Source: Apostichopus japonicus
Lineage: Eukaryota > Echinodermata > Holothuroidea > Aspidochirotida > Stichopodidae
Length of the DNA stretch: 64,000 nucleotides
Assembly (NCBI RefSeq): GCF_037975245.1
Contig: NC_092570.1
Location: 19,849,418-19,913,417, forward strand
Reading direction: 5' to 3'
A model generated the notes under the pieces. It made no database searches and was not told where the DNA came from. It saw nothing but the letters and a program-made list of their open reading frames with translations. Each line of letters opens with the position of its first letter. The first letter of the stretch is position 1. A program made the position numbers and the translations under genes. Below are positions 11,801 through 23,200 of this stretch, piece by piece.

Positions 11801-13398
11801 CTTGTTAATTACGGTGGGGAAATGTTATTTGGTTTAACTATAGACGTCATTCCATTTCATTTATTAACTGCATTTTAATTACTGTGGCAGAGTAATAATG
11901 AAATCACTGATCACATTCTACATTATATCTTTGTAAATCATATATCAACTGAGGCATGTACTACAGGGCAATAAAAATTAATATACTGTAATATCAATTT
12001 ATTTCAACCTAAGCAATCTAAGATTAGAAAAAAAAAAAGACAACGGTTGAGTTTGAATGGAAACACTTTAAATATCTCTGCTTTACTTCATTTTATTATT
12101 TTTTTAAATTTGGTTTTGTTTAACTTTTAAAAAGTTGGTCATCTGATAATTCAATTAACTGATTACCAAAAATAAAAAAATTAGCTAAAAAATGTTAATA
12201 TTTTGCTAAAATATGGTATGCTCATAACATGTCCCCAGAAAATTATGTCGGTTTTGAAACCAATAAATTTGCATTCACAATTAAGGAACTGGTCTGTATA
12301 TTCCCACCTCACTCATCAGTGTATTAAACCTACATTGATAGATCTTTCCTTCAGCAGAAAACTAAGACGCCCTTTCCAGCAACGATATCGTCCTTGTCAA
12401 TCGATTAAATCTCTCAGCTCATTTTGACATTTGCCAAGTCTGACAGTTACATTGGTTAATACCAAAATTATGCCAAACAATGTTGACCGTGGAATGATTT
12501 TACGGTAGACCTCACAGATCATCTCACCTTTCCCCCCCCCCCCCCCCTCCTTTCTTTCTTGTCATCTTCTTTAACTTTCCTCTGACTTGTCACGGCAAAT
12601 TATAATCTTGACTACTACAAGGCCCGAACCTAATGAGAGATACATCGCATTTTGATATTGCCCGCCAGGGATGTCGTCGAGCTCTGTTTCAGACTGTCTA
12701 GTAATAAAAGGCTGACCAGTCTTTCAAGTCATCAAAACCTGTCGTGAGCTTTTAGTTCACCCCTCGACCAACTTGTCAAATGCATTTCAAGAACCGGATA
12801 TTGAAACACGCTTCACAACTGTACGTCATCTCAGCGCACATTATTGGAAAACTTTTCAATCTGCCCCACCCAACTCCCCCCCCCCACTCCAAAGACTTCT
12901 GGGACAGTAAGAATTTGATATAAGATTGGGAGATATGTAAGTGGGTGAAAAAGCAAGAGCACAACAAAGTGAGGCACTGACTCAGAATTTGGGATGAAAA
13001 ATTCTCAACTTCATTTTACATTCATTACCCTCTGGAAATGCACATCCTTCACGACTTCTTTACAGTCAGATTCGACCGGATCTACGACAGGATTTTAGCT
13101 GGAATATCAAGGTTGTTCGAAGCAAGGCAGTTCATTCTACTTTCCATTATTGCTGCCTATAAAAATCGAACGAACGAATGACTGGTTTCCGATGGAATTT
13201 TATTATTTAAAGAAATTTTCAAGTACATGTAGCATTTCAGCATTGGAAAGTTTCTCATTATGAATATGGATGGAAACCTGCAAAAATGCAAACAACTGGG
13301 GGTTTGGATTTGGAGGGGGTGGGGTGGAGGGGATCGTCCTAACACCTTTAATTGATACCACAAGTCATCAAGACGATCAATTCACAAAATGGACTTAC
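8832..13398 (-). other. Intron between DGK exons 2 and 3 (4,567 bp)
   Basis: Bounded by the exon 2 donor (GTAAGT at 13398) and the exon 3 acceptor (CAG at 8832). It contains one copy of the AGACAGGTAAG dispersed family (9560-9652) and a 16-C run at 12532-12547, with further C/G-rich tracts near 10612 and 12875. Small open frames such as 9778-10098 have no recognisable motif or coding character. Confidence 0.7.
9560..9652 (+). repeat. Dispersed repeat family copy (AGACAGGTAAG family)
   Basis: Contains AAGTGTTAAAAGTTTACCAG, a TAGACATAGTAGAATGCGGTG segment, then GGAGACAGGTAAGCGGGGAA and CAAAGTAAATT. The same ordered blocks occur at 15420-15555 and 40345-40458, so this is a dispersed SINE-like family sharing a conserved right end. 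Confidence 0.7.
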
Positions 13399-13461
13399 AT
13401 TGCTCTCTTTTGCATAGTAAAGCTTTGAGCCTTTCAACTTGAAGTAACGTCTCCGCCACCT
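13399..13461 (-). CDS. DGKD/DGKH: Diacylglycerol kinase delta/eta-type, PH-domain exon 2
   Basis: Internal exon of 63 nt (21 codons, phase 0). The acceptor is TTCTTCAG|AGG and the donor AAT|GTAAGT. The peptide RWRRRYFKLKGSKLYYAKES (plus N) is the classic PH beta2-beta3 core: a basic RRRYFKL strand with the phosphoinositide-facing basic residues, a turn, then LYYAK. It matches DGK eta almost residue for residue in order and spacing. It joins in frame to exon 1 (...TSSFQ) and exon 3 (SHIF...). The introns on either side are 11,535 bp upstream and 4,567 bp downstream. The exon is far too short to appear as a long open frame and was found by its splice sites and motif. Confidence 0.93.
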
Positions 13462-16400
13462 CTGAAGAAAAAATGAAAAGAAAAAACAGATTTGTAGAAA
13501 ACATTTTGACAAGCTTCGAAACTGTTAGCCATTTATAGTTCACACAAACCGTAGCCATTCAGACTTCCACATCGACGGATGTACGTGGTCTTTCAATCTC
13601 CTGTCCAACATTAACTCCACGGACGTGCAAAGGATTATGATAAACTCACAAAAGGTGAGGATCGCTTCCCAGATGGTTCGTTTGCATTTATACCTGTTAC
13701 TTGTAAGGTTTTAGCAGCGCAGACTTTTGAGTATACCATTGCGTTCTCCCTAAAAATCCACGAAAAACAAAAACAAAATATGACACATTCCCAATGCCGA
13801 GGTAGTAACACTGGAGAGTGCTTTGTCCATATGAGCAAACTTCTGGGGGTCTAAAGTTCCCCCAAAATGGTCGAAAACTTATCTAATGGTATAATGAATG
13901 CGACATTCAAATGCAATCATTATGGCCCCTTTGCTTTTGCATTCCCTATCTGAAGACCCAAACAACCAAAAATATCATCCATAAACCAAAACCATCAACC
14001 AAAACCCACGTGTACTGATCGGGCGGCTGATGGAGCTTGCCAGTAGGCAACATTTATTTATCGATATGACGATCTAGAAAACAACCAACAGGTGTTACTA
14101 AAAAAGTAAGCCATATGAAAATTGCTTCTTACTTTTGATATTTGACTGATCTTTTCTATATTTTTTAAAGCGTCCCCAAATTTTGCATCACTTTTCCAAA
14201 CAAACAGCTTGTAAACAGAAAAAGTATCTGAAACTATATGCATTGTAAAAAGAAGAAAAAAAATATTCTTCTCGTTTTTACCTTCTACAGAGAGTTTAAA
14301 TCTGCTTTCAAGAAAACGATATGTAAGTGCACTTGCAAGTTGGAGTTGGGACAAGGAGTTGGGAGAAATGGGGAGAAAGTTGGGAGAAAAGGAGTTGGGA
14401 CAAGGGTATATGAATGGGATGGAATATATATGCGATAGGTGCATATTTTTGACAAGGGATTACAAAAATATGGATGGGTGGGACAGGATGAAATGGGATA
14501 GGGGTGGGGGGGGGATAGGATGGGTTGTAGACTGGAGGTTTTTTTTTTAAACCACCTATAAATTATGTGTAAATTGATGTTAAAAACAATTAAAAATGTA
14601 AGACCAAAACAAAAATCATAGAGGGAGCTATGAAAGAATATACTAGAAACTAATATCTAGCTCCTCCAGTAGTTTCTTTATTAACACAAACTTCATTCAA
14701 GCCGTCCAATACTTCAGTCATACATGTATACTGCATATACCACTTAATTGAAAAAGCATCGATAATTTGATAGGTCTACACATCGCCACGTCTAAACAAT
14801 GAACGTCTTCGAGAAGCTTTGGAGGGATAAATGGTCTGGCAAAAGCAGTATACTGCCACCTATATATAGTAGGATGACCAAAATGAGTTAACAGATGACG
14901 GAGCATATCCAATATTTGATATATAATTACTTTTGGTAGAGCAATTAATTTAGTGTGATCAAAATTTGAGGAACAACATCTGTTACTCTTTTCTGTTCTT
15001 TTCAGTAGAGTAGTTATTGAGTCAGTTGTATGGCGGGCAGGTTTTCCACTGAGACCTATCACAAATGACGTAATAGTAACTTGCAATTAACCGCAATAAT
15101 TAAGAGACACTCTCCCAGACCTTTTGTTTTTTTCTGCTAAAGAGTTAAATGTGGGAATGATTCAACATATGAGTCAATGCATCAATGTTTCACTTTCGTA
15201 TTATAAGGCAAAGATTTGAAAATATTGATACTTTGGAGTATGACTATTATTACACTACATCAATTACGGGCCGTCTTAGTTGATAAATTGCTATGTTCAT
15301 ACAGCAGTTATTCCAAAGCTTACTGGTTTGGATATCTACCAGTGACGAGCTTACCTGTCTCCTCACAACCTTAGCACCCGATCGAAGAAAAGGCATGCAT
15401 GCACTTAAAAAGGTAGCATGAGAAGGAAGGGCAATGACTGGGAGCCGGTCATAGAGGGCGCACAGTGTTAAAGGGTTACCAAGACATTATAGGCACGGTA
15501 GAACAGGTGCTAAGGTTGTGGGGAGACAGGTAAGGGAGGAACAAAGTAAATTGAGTTATACTCCACATATGATTCAGATTACTAAGATATATACAGTAGT
15601 TTGTTGATTTGTGAAACCAAACTGAACATTCTGGGAAATGCAATTTACTAAGGGGAAGTGATGAGGTTGGCGGGAGTGGGTTGGGTGGGGTGGAGTGGGG
15701 TAAGAAGATGGAAGAGGGCATGGAAGGACATTACTTTCTTTATCTCCTCCTCCATTTTCATAGACTGTCGTTCCTTGTTTCACAGTTTGTAATATAACGC
15801 CAAAGCGAAGAGAAATGACTTGTAAATCTTGACTACCGTATATGCAACCGAGTAAAATGAGGTTACGCATTGACACCGCTGATCATAAAACTGTTTTACT
15901 CTAGAAACCTTGGCTTCATAAATCACTGATGACAGGAGACGATAAGGGAGAGCCTCGCTGAACAATCTACTGACAAAAGTTGGACCTCTCCTTACAGTAT
16001 CTCTTACTTGTCACCTGGAATTCTCAAACAAGCAATATGAGAAAGCTGTCATGTGAGATAAGGAATGGAAAGTTTGGCACTGACAATTAAGAGGGAAAAC
16101 AATGACTGTCCTGGAAAGGCACATTATCAACAAAGTTTGTTTGTCTTTCACAGCAAGCGATGTTCAAAAAATTCTCTTTCTTATCACTTGTAGATAATTG
16201 CTGAAACTCTGTCCCGTGCGAAACGAGCAAACAGCATCGTCCGTCGGAGTGTTTATCTCACACATGACTTAAAACAAAAGAATACATTGCTCCATGCTTT
16301 CTATCCTTTCTTATCATACAAAATGATAAATCTCATCCCCTCCCCCCAAAAAAAAAATAAGGGGTTGGGAGAAATAACAAAAAATAAAAGAAAGACAGGA

Positions 16401-17470
16401 GGAAAGAAAAGTAAAAGTCGGGAAGAATACTTTCAACATGTGCTGTAGGCCACAAGACCTACTACTGTAGAATTTCAATTAATTATACAGTATGTGTCAA
16501 AAAAGTCACTTTCTATATAAAACTAAGCAGTTTGATAGAGCCAAAGAAAACACCCCCTTTTAAATATTTGATTTAGCAAGGTATCGCTATTTATTGCACC
16601 ATTCTAACAGTCAATTAAGCTACCAATTTAACCTGCATAGTATTGGCATTTTTACCACCAAATCCAAACAAACCATGACCAAAACCAAAGGAAACATGCA
16701 TTTTTTTTTATTATAAACCTACATTTAAGAATTACATTCCTTTGCAATAAAGTAACTCTTCCTTTTCTTGGTTGTATTATTAAAATTCTCTTGAATTCTA
16801 CTATTTACTTTTAATATCAGACCTCTCCTTCAAATAATACTCAAAATTACAAATTTGTTTTCTCTGTGGGGGGGGGAGGGTGGCAAAAGGAGGACTTTAA
16901 CAGTTTTATCTGTTGAAAAAACAAAACTAATGCTCAATTTACACGACCCTTTCGTTTCCTATCAATTTTTGCACTGACCTATATATCTTCCGCTTTTGGC
17001 ACTCACGTTATCACGATAACACCAACATCGCAAATGCTTTAATCACCAGCTATCGTGTCAATTTCTCAGCAATCGCTTTGGATATGTGGGCCACTCTATC
17101 TCATGAGACATCATATAACCATGGAACTAGGAAAGGTTCAGCCGATCACGAATAGATCAGCTATACCCAAGGATAAGATCACTTCTATTGCAGAACAAAC
17201 ATTTTTAGGAATTGATTTCATCTGAGTCGGCTGACGAGAATTACCCTCCATCCTCATTGTCGTCATGTTATAATATCCACTCCGAAAAACTTTATCATCG
17301 ATATTCAAGGGAGTGTGATGAAATTGAAATCTCGCAGGCTGGTAAGAACATGAATTAGAGAATATGTGTATTGATGATATGATATGATTTGATATGTGGG
17401 GGGACTGAATCCTTCTGCCAATACTGTAACTCAGGAAATATCGTACGTGACAGACGTAGAGACTTGAACA
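13462..17470 (-). other. Intron between DGK exons 1 and 2, part proximal to exon 2
   Basis: Part of the 11.5-kb intron. It has a G-rich low-complexity stretch at about 14340-14545 with repeated GGGAGAAA / TTGGGAC words, and copies of a dispersed family near 15345 and 15420-15555. The open frames at 14058-14444 and 14718-15086 on the minus strand overlap repeats or show no domain, and I do not call them genes. Confidence 0.6.
15345..15555. repeat. Inverted pair of the AGACAGGTAAG dispersed family
   Basis: 15420-15555 holds a long plus-orientation copy (GACTGGGAGCCGGTCAT, CACAGTGTTAAAGGGTTACC, GGCACGGTAGAACAGGTG, GGGGAGACAGGTAAG, ACAAAGTAAATT). At 15345-15380 the right part (GAGGAGACAGGTAAG) is present in reverse orientation. 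The GAGCCGGTCAT...CACAGTGTTAAA left half recurs at 60048-60082. Confidence 0.65.
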
Positions 17471-17929
17471 TTAAAGGAGAAATAAACCCTAGTTTTTTTT
17501 GCATCCATTCTTACGTTTTGACAGATGGTCTTTCCAGTAAAAGCAAAAGAAAAGCATAAAAATCCCTTCTTTGAGGTGAAAAAACGATTTGAATATAGTT
17601 CATGTGTCGCGCCATTTTGTTTGAATTGAGCCAGTACCCGGATGAACCGTGACGAAAGCTAGCCGCATCGCGTATTTCAAGACAAAATCGTTGCCAATCC
17701 CTAAAATAATTAGAGTTGTACTTTCAACAATAGTAATGAATAAAATATCGATCAAAAAATATCTTTTGTCTTTATTGATCTGTAAAAATGCTTAAAAAGT
17801 GTGTGAAATTTGTTATTGTAACGAGTATCAGTAGAAATATAAATTTTGGCTTCTTTTCAAGGATTTGATTTTTAACTTATTGCTTTCAACACGCAAAACC
17901 GTACTCAGTCCTAGCGATAGCGTTACTTT

Positions 17930-18402
17930 ATGTCCATCATTGCACTCCAATTTACTGTCGAGCAAATATCTTCAAAAAAGAAAATGGAAGCCTTTGGATT
18001 GGAATCGTATCTTTTCGAACCAGAATATCCAGAGGAAGAACTGAGACATCGAGAGGAGGAGTTTGTGCAAAGAATCAGTCCGCGACTGTTGGTGATGTTG
18101 GGTCGAATTCCGTTGCTGATACGAATACCGGTTCCGCGAGCCACTGCGAAGAATGGTGTCTGTGTGCACTCTGTTCGCCATTGGAAAGCGACAATGGGAG
18201 GGTATGCTGCTATGGATTGTTCGCGGAAAAAGCTTTGTTGAACGCAGGAGAATGTCTGACCAACAGACCTGAATTCTCCCAGATATTTTTGCAGCAGGTT
18301 CATTTAGAACTCTGTTTTGTAAATTTCTTGAGGTACAAGAAGAAGAATCCTTTTCCTACAGCTGCTGAGAACATAACGAACAGGTACTGTACACCTCAGT
18401 GA
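17930..18402 (+). pseudogene. P2X7 C-terminal (ballast) domain-like cysteine module, frameshifted
   Basis: The first frame (from 17930, or better the ATG at 17984: MEAFGLE) reads SYLFEPEYPEEELRHREEE, a motif typical of invertebrate proteins annotated as P2X purinoceptor 7-like. Around 18060-18090 the frame is lost. The continuation is open in another frame: SHCEEWCLCALCSPL, then RVCCYG, then LTNRPEFSQIFLQQVHLEL and ENITNRY, with stop at 18402. W-C-x-C-x2-C plus a CC pair is the zinc/cysteine signature of this module. Family members normally continue past NR; here AACAG|GTACTG at 18383/18384 is a plausible donor, but nothing follows except the convergent THAP exon. The module has no channel part. 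A real frameshift or an assembly error are both possible; I treat it as broken transposon cargo. Confidence 0.65.
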
Positions 18403-18558
18403 AAGTTCACTCTTTTCCGGATATTTTATTGCATCTGGAATAACGAAATATCTTTTTCCTTTTTCTGCTCCCTCTTCCCCTCTTCGGTTAACACAACCAA
18501 AGGCTTGGCATTCGGGCATTTCAACCCGTGAAATAAGCGAAGCAAGATGCTCGAACAT
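18304..18558 (-). CDS. THAP zinc-finger N-terminal exon inside the Kolobok-like element (partial)
   Basis: The open frame begins MFEHLASLISRVE and continues MPECQAFGCVNRRGEEGAEK, then GKRYFVIPD. MP-x-C-x4-C-x-NR followed by a basic FxxIPD segment is the N-terminal half of a THAP (C2CH) DNA-binding domain. The ATG at 18519 (MPEC) is the likely start because THAP domains begin at the protein N-terminus. The W and the C-x2-H half are missing. A possible donor CTGAG|GTGTAC lies at 18395/18394, only 11 nt from the facing donor of the P2X-like exon, so the part of the frame below 18395 is doubtful. Kolobok transposases carry such domains for binding their own ends; the start lies ~260 bp inside the right terminus. 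Confidence 0.65.
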   Translation of the reverse strand: MFEHLASLISRVEMPECQAFGCVNRRGEEGAEKGKRYFVIPDAIKYPEKSELSLRCTVPVRYVLSSCRKRILLLVPQEIYKTEF

Positions 18559-18818
18559 AGTGTGAATAGACTATAACTCGTATGCAAAGCTTCATTGTTT
18601 TGAAGTTACGATGTGGCTGGTGTACGTCACTTTTGAAGCGCCCTCAATACTCATTTTCACAAAATGGCCGTTGTTCAAATGGGTAAAAAAAAATAATTGG
18701 AAAATTCGCGTAAAATTCAGGGAAACTATATTTTGCTTAGTAATTTCATAAATGGTATCAGAAAAATATCCCCTACCGCATGTACGCTCCAAAAACCCAG
18801 AGTTTATTTCTCCTTTAA

Positions 18819-19404
18819 GTTAAGGTCCAGCATAGTAATAATGATAACTCACTCATAATCAGCGTTTGTATTGTAGTCAAGGGAGGAAGGAGATGGAGGA
18901 GAAGGAAAGGAGGACAGAAAAGAGGAGAGAAGGAGAGGAGGGATGAAAACACATATCTTCTTAAAACATTTGCCATATAATTTTAAATTATTTTTCATCA
19001 CTCAAACGATTGTAACTCAATAATGATTGTTAAATTTGTGGCAATTGACACATTAGTTCTCTTTATTTTTAAAACAACTTCAACAGATGACATTTGACCT
19101 GACAGTCCTTAGCAACCCCAAGAAGAAGATGCATTTTGATAGTAATGTTTAGAGAATCGTATCTATATACTGTACAGTCGACTCAGTTAGTGGATTATTC
19201 ATTACATTAACGACTGCAGCACCTACTAAGTGTATCTCAGTCTGTATTAGGAAGCCAAAATCTAATCGAGCAGTATGTGACAACGTACCTCTATGGAAAT
19301 CAATACAGATCAGCGACATAGAGTGTATTTTGTTTTATATTATTTGTATCGCTACCAACGATTATTTGGCTTTGATATCGATCGCCAACGGTGATCTTAC
19401 CGTG
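18819..19404. other. Intron with purine tract
   Basis: 18880-18945 is an almost pure G/A strand (GGGAGGAAGGAGATGGAGGA and similar). The rest shows no recognised feature. Confidence 0.55.
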
Positions 19405-20216
19405 GCAGATGAGTTAATGTTAAAGATTTTCTGTACAAATATGGTACTATTACATCTGTATCACTGTAGCAGTGGAAGCGTTATTGATGCATCATGCACT
19501 GGTAGAAACAGAATCCTGGTAGTATGTTATATTTAAGTTGGAGAAATTTAATAAAATGCATCTGGCAACTGTCAAATTAAAGCAACATCACCCTGACAAT
19601 TAACATCACAAGCAGATGAGTTAATAATAAAGATTTCCTGTATGAATACGGTACTATTACTTTAACACTAGCCGTGGAAGCGTTATCAATGCATCATGCA
19701 CTGGTAGAAACAGAATCCTGGTAGTATGTTATATTTAAGTTGGAGAAATTTAATAAAATGCATCTGGCAACTGTCAAATTAAAGCAACATCACCCTGACA
19801 ATTAACATCACAAGCAGATGAGTTAATGATAAAGATTTCCTGTATGAATACGGTACTATTACTGTAACACTAGCTGTGGAAGCGTTATCGATGCATCATG
19901 CATTGGTAGAAACAGAATCCCGGTAGTATGTTATATTTAAGTTGGAGAAATTTAATAAAATGCATCTGGCAACTGTCAAATTAAAGCAACATCACCCTGA
20001 CAATTAACAATCACAAGCAGATGAGTTAATGATAAAGATTTCCTGTATGAATACGGTACTATTACTGTAACACTAGCCGTGGAAGCATTATCGATGCATC
20101 ATGCACTGGTAGAAACAGAATCCTGGTAGTATGTTATATTTAAGTTGGAGACATTTAATAAAATGCATCTGGCAACTGTCAAATTAAAGCAACATCACCC
20201 TGACAATTAACAATCA
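19405..20216. repeat. ~203-bp tandem repeat, 4 copies
   Basis: GCAGATGAGTTAAT begins copies at 19405, 19612, 19814 and 20017 (spacing 207, 202, 203). Each copy runs through GCATCATGCACTGGTAGAAA, TTTAAGTTGGAGAAATTTAA and CATCACCCTGACAATTAACA. Copies 2-4 are nearly identical; copy 1 is the most diverged at its left end. Open frames here (e.g. 19330-19536) are repeat-derived. Confidence 0.92.
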
Positions 20217-23200
20217 CTAATTGTGATTAAATCTTATGTAACATTACACACTACTTTATTTACAAAAGGAGGGTGATCTCCAAAACAACAACAAGCACAA
20301 CAAGAGTTTCATTACTGTCTCTTGGAATATAAATAATTTTTTATTTTATTTTCAATTTTATGGACACTGCTAATATTAAAGAGTTAGGAAAAAAGATAGT
20401 AAAACTTGTGTAAGGGTGTTTGCCACTGAAAATAAATGTTTTCTTGATCAGAGAACTCTGGGTTTGGTGTGGAGACCAAACACAGAGCAAGACACATAAA
20501 AAATAAAAAACTCAACTGGATTGGATCAAAAGAAATTATAATTATGAATAACAAACAATATACAGTACAGCTGATCTGGGCCCAGTCAAAGACTTAAATA
20601 AAACAACTTACAGTAGTGAGGTGCGCACCCAAAAGTAAAGTAAATACACTTAATTTATAAATCTGTTCTGGTGAGTTGGCGTGCTGGTGACATCAGGTAC
20701 AGGTCTTCCACGACATCAGATACAGTATTCCACGACATTGGTAAAGAGTTGAACAGATAAATGGTATAATGTCTGATCCCAACAAAATAGTATCCTTTAA
20801 TTAATAAGCAATAGAGTCCCAGGCTATCCTCCAGTAAAATAATGTGTATATCCTTGGTAAAATAATGTCAGTTATAACAAATGGTGTCCCGGATTATCCT
20901 TTATGGTAAAATTATATCCTCTAAGTAAATAATATTCTTTATAGTAAATAGTGTCCCAGACTGTCAGGTGAATATGACTCCTTCCATGAAATAATAAGGA
21001 CTACAGTAACTTGATTTTGTAAATTAAGGTTTAAAACAAACTATCCAGCATTAAAACTATATATATCTTCTCTTTTGCAACTGTCTTGCTCCAATACTTG
21101 TGGCCAACTCCCTGACTCCCTATACCCTCACAAAACTCCTTTGTTCCTATAATATATACAGTATACTCAGACCCCATTTCCTGTGAGGGCTAATTTCCAG
21201 GAAGAACAAAGATAGTTGCTTAGCAACCCAGAAGGAGAAATCTTAATCCCCCTCCATTTACCACCACAAGCAACATATAAATACACACACTGTACAAATG
21301 CATAGCCCTCTGTACAATGAGCACTGTACACTAATACTAATAAACAAGTAAAACTATAGTACAAAAGAAAACTTTATGTAAGAGCTGACCATCTTACACT
21401 TGTATGAGGTGTGGAAAATAGCTTTGCCTCTGTTACATGTGGTGATTTTTTTCAAGTGTAGCATACTTACAATCCACTTTCATATAGTTTTTCCAACATT
21501 TATAACTTTATACAACAAACAAAGCTTAATTAATTCAAATTCCCCAAGTTTCCAAATGTTGTTTGTTTGAAACTGAACTTCAACCGTGGATGACAAGCCT
21601 TTTCGATTGAATATATTAAGCTTGTAGAAATGTTTTTAAGTATGCAAAAATTTGGCCTCACAAAAAGTGTTAAGTGCTCCTGTAATTGGCAGAGCATCAA
21701 AGCTTAAAGCCCACAAAGAATAATGCGTTGCTTTAAGTAACAAATTAATCACCGCTGTAAACAGAAGGAGCCATTAACTCTTAATCAGGATTCTAAATTA
21801 GAGGCTCATATTTTAAGAGTGAACCCATTACTCACTGATTATCCTTATGGTGCTGTACACATCCTGTGTCAATTTAGAGAACGTGTCTATATCGCCACAC
21901 ACCGACTGTAGAAGTGGCATAAGGCAAAGGAATTCAGGATGTCACATATGAGGATGCTTTGAATGGTGAGTTTCAAGAATTGCACAGCAGGTATTTGAAT
22001 ATGTTTATTAAATTTATTTTCTTAAAAGAGTCCTTGATGGGAATTGTATGCCCCTTCTGGTCCTCCCCCCCCCCCTCCCACTATATAAAAAATTAAACTA
22101 TATTGTCAGTGTATGGAAGAAATAAAGACAGTGGCAAAAACTGTATAACTGTACATATGAACTGCAGTACAGTGATTATACGATAGCATATGGTGAGAAC
22201 ACTTCAGTCGTCTGAAACAGCTGTTAGAACAGGTACTGAGCCTCAAAATGAAACATCACAACGGCAGATTTAGATGGGCAGGTACAGTAATTTACATAAA
22301 AAAAAAACCAGTTTATAGGTCAGTCAAGGGATATGATTTCAAGATTGCACCAAATTTCTGACAGCACTGCGAGTCATTTCCAGTGATCAATATGGCTGGC
22401 TCTTTTATTTGAGGAACTGGCAAAGCGAGCAGTGGCAATGGAGAGTGGAGGCAATCCCCGTGCATCGAGAAGGGTGGAGGCAATCCCCATGCATAGAGAA
22501 GAGTGGTCAGGTAGGACAACAGTCCTGGGGTCAATTAGGGGGGGGGGTGGGCTAGGTTAATATAGGATAAAGATGAATGTATTCACAAATGCCCATTTAA
22601 GTACTATACATTTTATTATAGACTTAAAAGTGGAGGTCCAAGTGACATCATTGTCCCAGGGCCCCAATCTGGCTCTGGAAGCCCCTGGGTGGAGGGAAAG
22701 AGGGGAGAAGGAAGCCGAAGGGAAGAGAATGATATATACACACCAGGGATTGAAATTTACACTATCACGCTATCACGAGAATAGTAAAATCATGAATGGA
22801 AAACCAAGTTGCTTGGGTTCATTATTCCAAATGGATAGTGCTAAAAAGTGATAGCCAACAACAAACTTTGACAAATCCATCTAAATTTTACTTGCCTGTC
22901 ACTAGTCAGGCAACAATTTTTATTTTATTTGTTTCCTGGGCGTAAAAACTTGCCCAGAAATATTAAAGAAACTTTCTTTACACGTGAGTTGCAGTTACGT
23001 ACAGTACAGTACATACATGTTCCGTAGCCAACTGCACTTGCACAGTATAGCAAGCCTTACATTTTCCTCTGATTTATTGCACTTTACGCTGCCCTATGTG
23101 CCAGGAGGCATAATGGGCAGTAAGTAAGTACGTATTGCACTTTACACTTTCCGTATAACCATCGCGTAGGTTGGGCAAATTATCACCTTGTGGGTAACAG

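Larger units (their letters stand above)
17471..18818. mobile_element. Kolobok-like DNA transposon with THAP and P2X7-tail-like exons
   Basis: TTAA at 17471-17474 and 18815-18818 flanks 1,340 bp. The inner ends are inverted repeats: left AGGAGAAATAAACCCTAG, right (reverse complement) AGGAGAAATAAACTCTGG, followed by T-runs in both. A TTAA target duplication plus a THAP-domain protein is the signature of the Kolobok superfamily. The element has two convergent coding parts: a P2X7-C-tail-like module rightward from ~17984, and a THAP exon leftward from 18558/18519. No catalytic transposase core fits in the remaining space, so it is probably a non-autonomous, internally deleted copy. It sits inside a DGK intron. 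Confidence 0.8.

Noticed and set aside
14058-14444. 128-residue minus-strand protein
   Set aside because: Its N-terminus is the complement of the G-rich repeat (Pro/Ser/Asn-rich), there is no domain, and no splice context supports it.
14718-15086. 122-residue minus-strand protein
   Set aside because: No recognisable motif, no promoter or splice support, and it lies inside an intron of the same strand; likely chance.
15476-15876. Overlapping minus-strand Pro-rich frames
   Set aside because: They derive from the dispersed family and a G-rich stretch; related frames appear at other copies (40380, 52235).
17930-18402. A complete P2X receptor gene
   Set aside because: Only the C-terminal cysteine module is seen; there is no transmembrane or extracellular receptor sequence, and it sits within a transposon.
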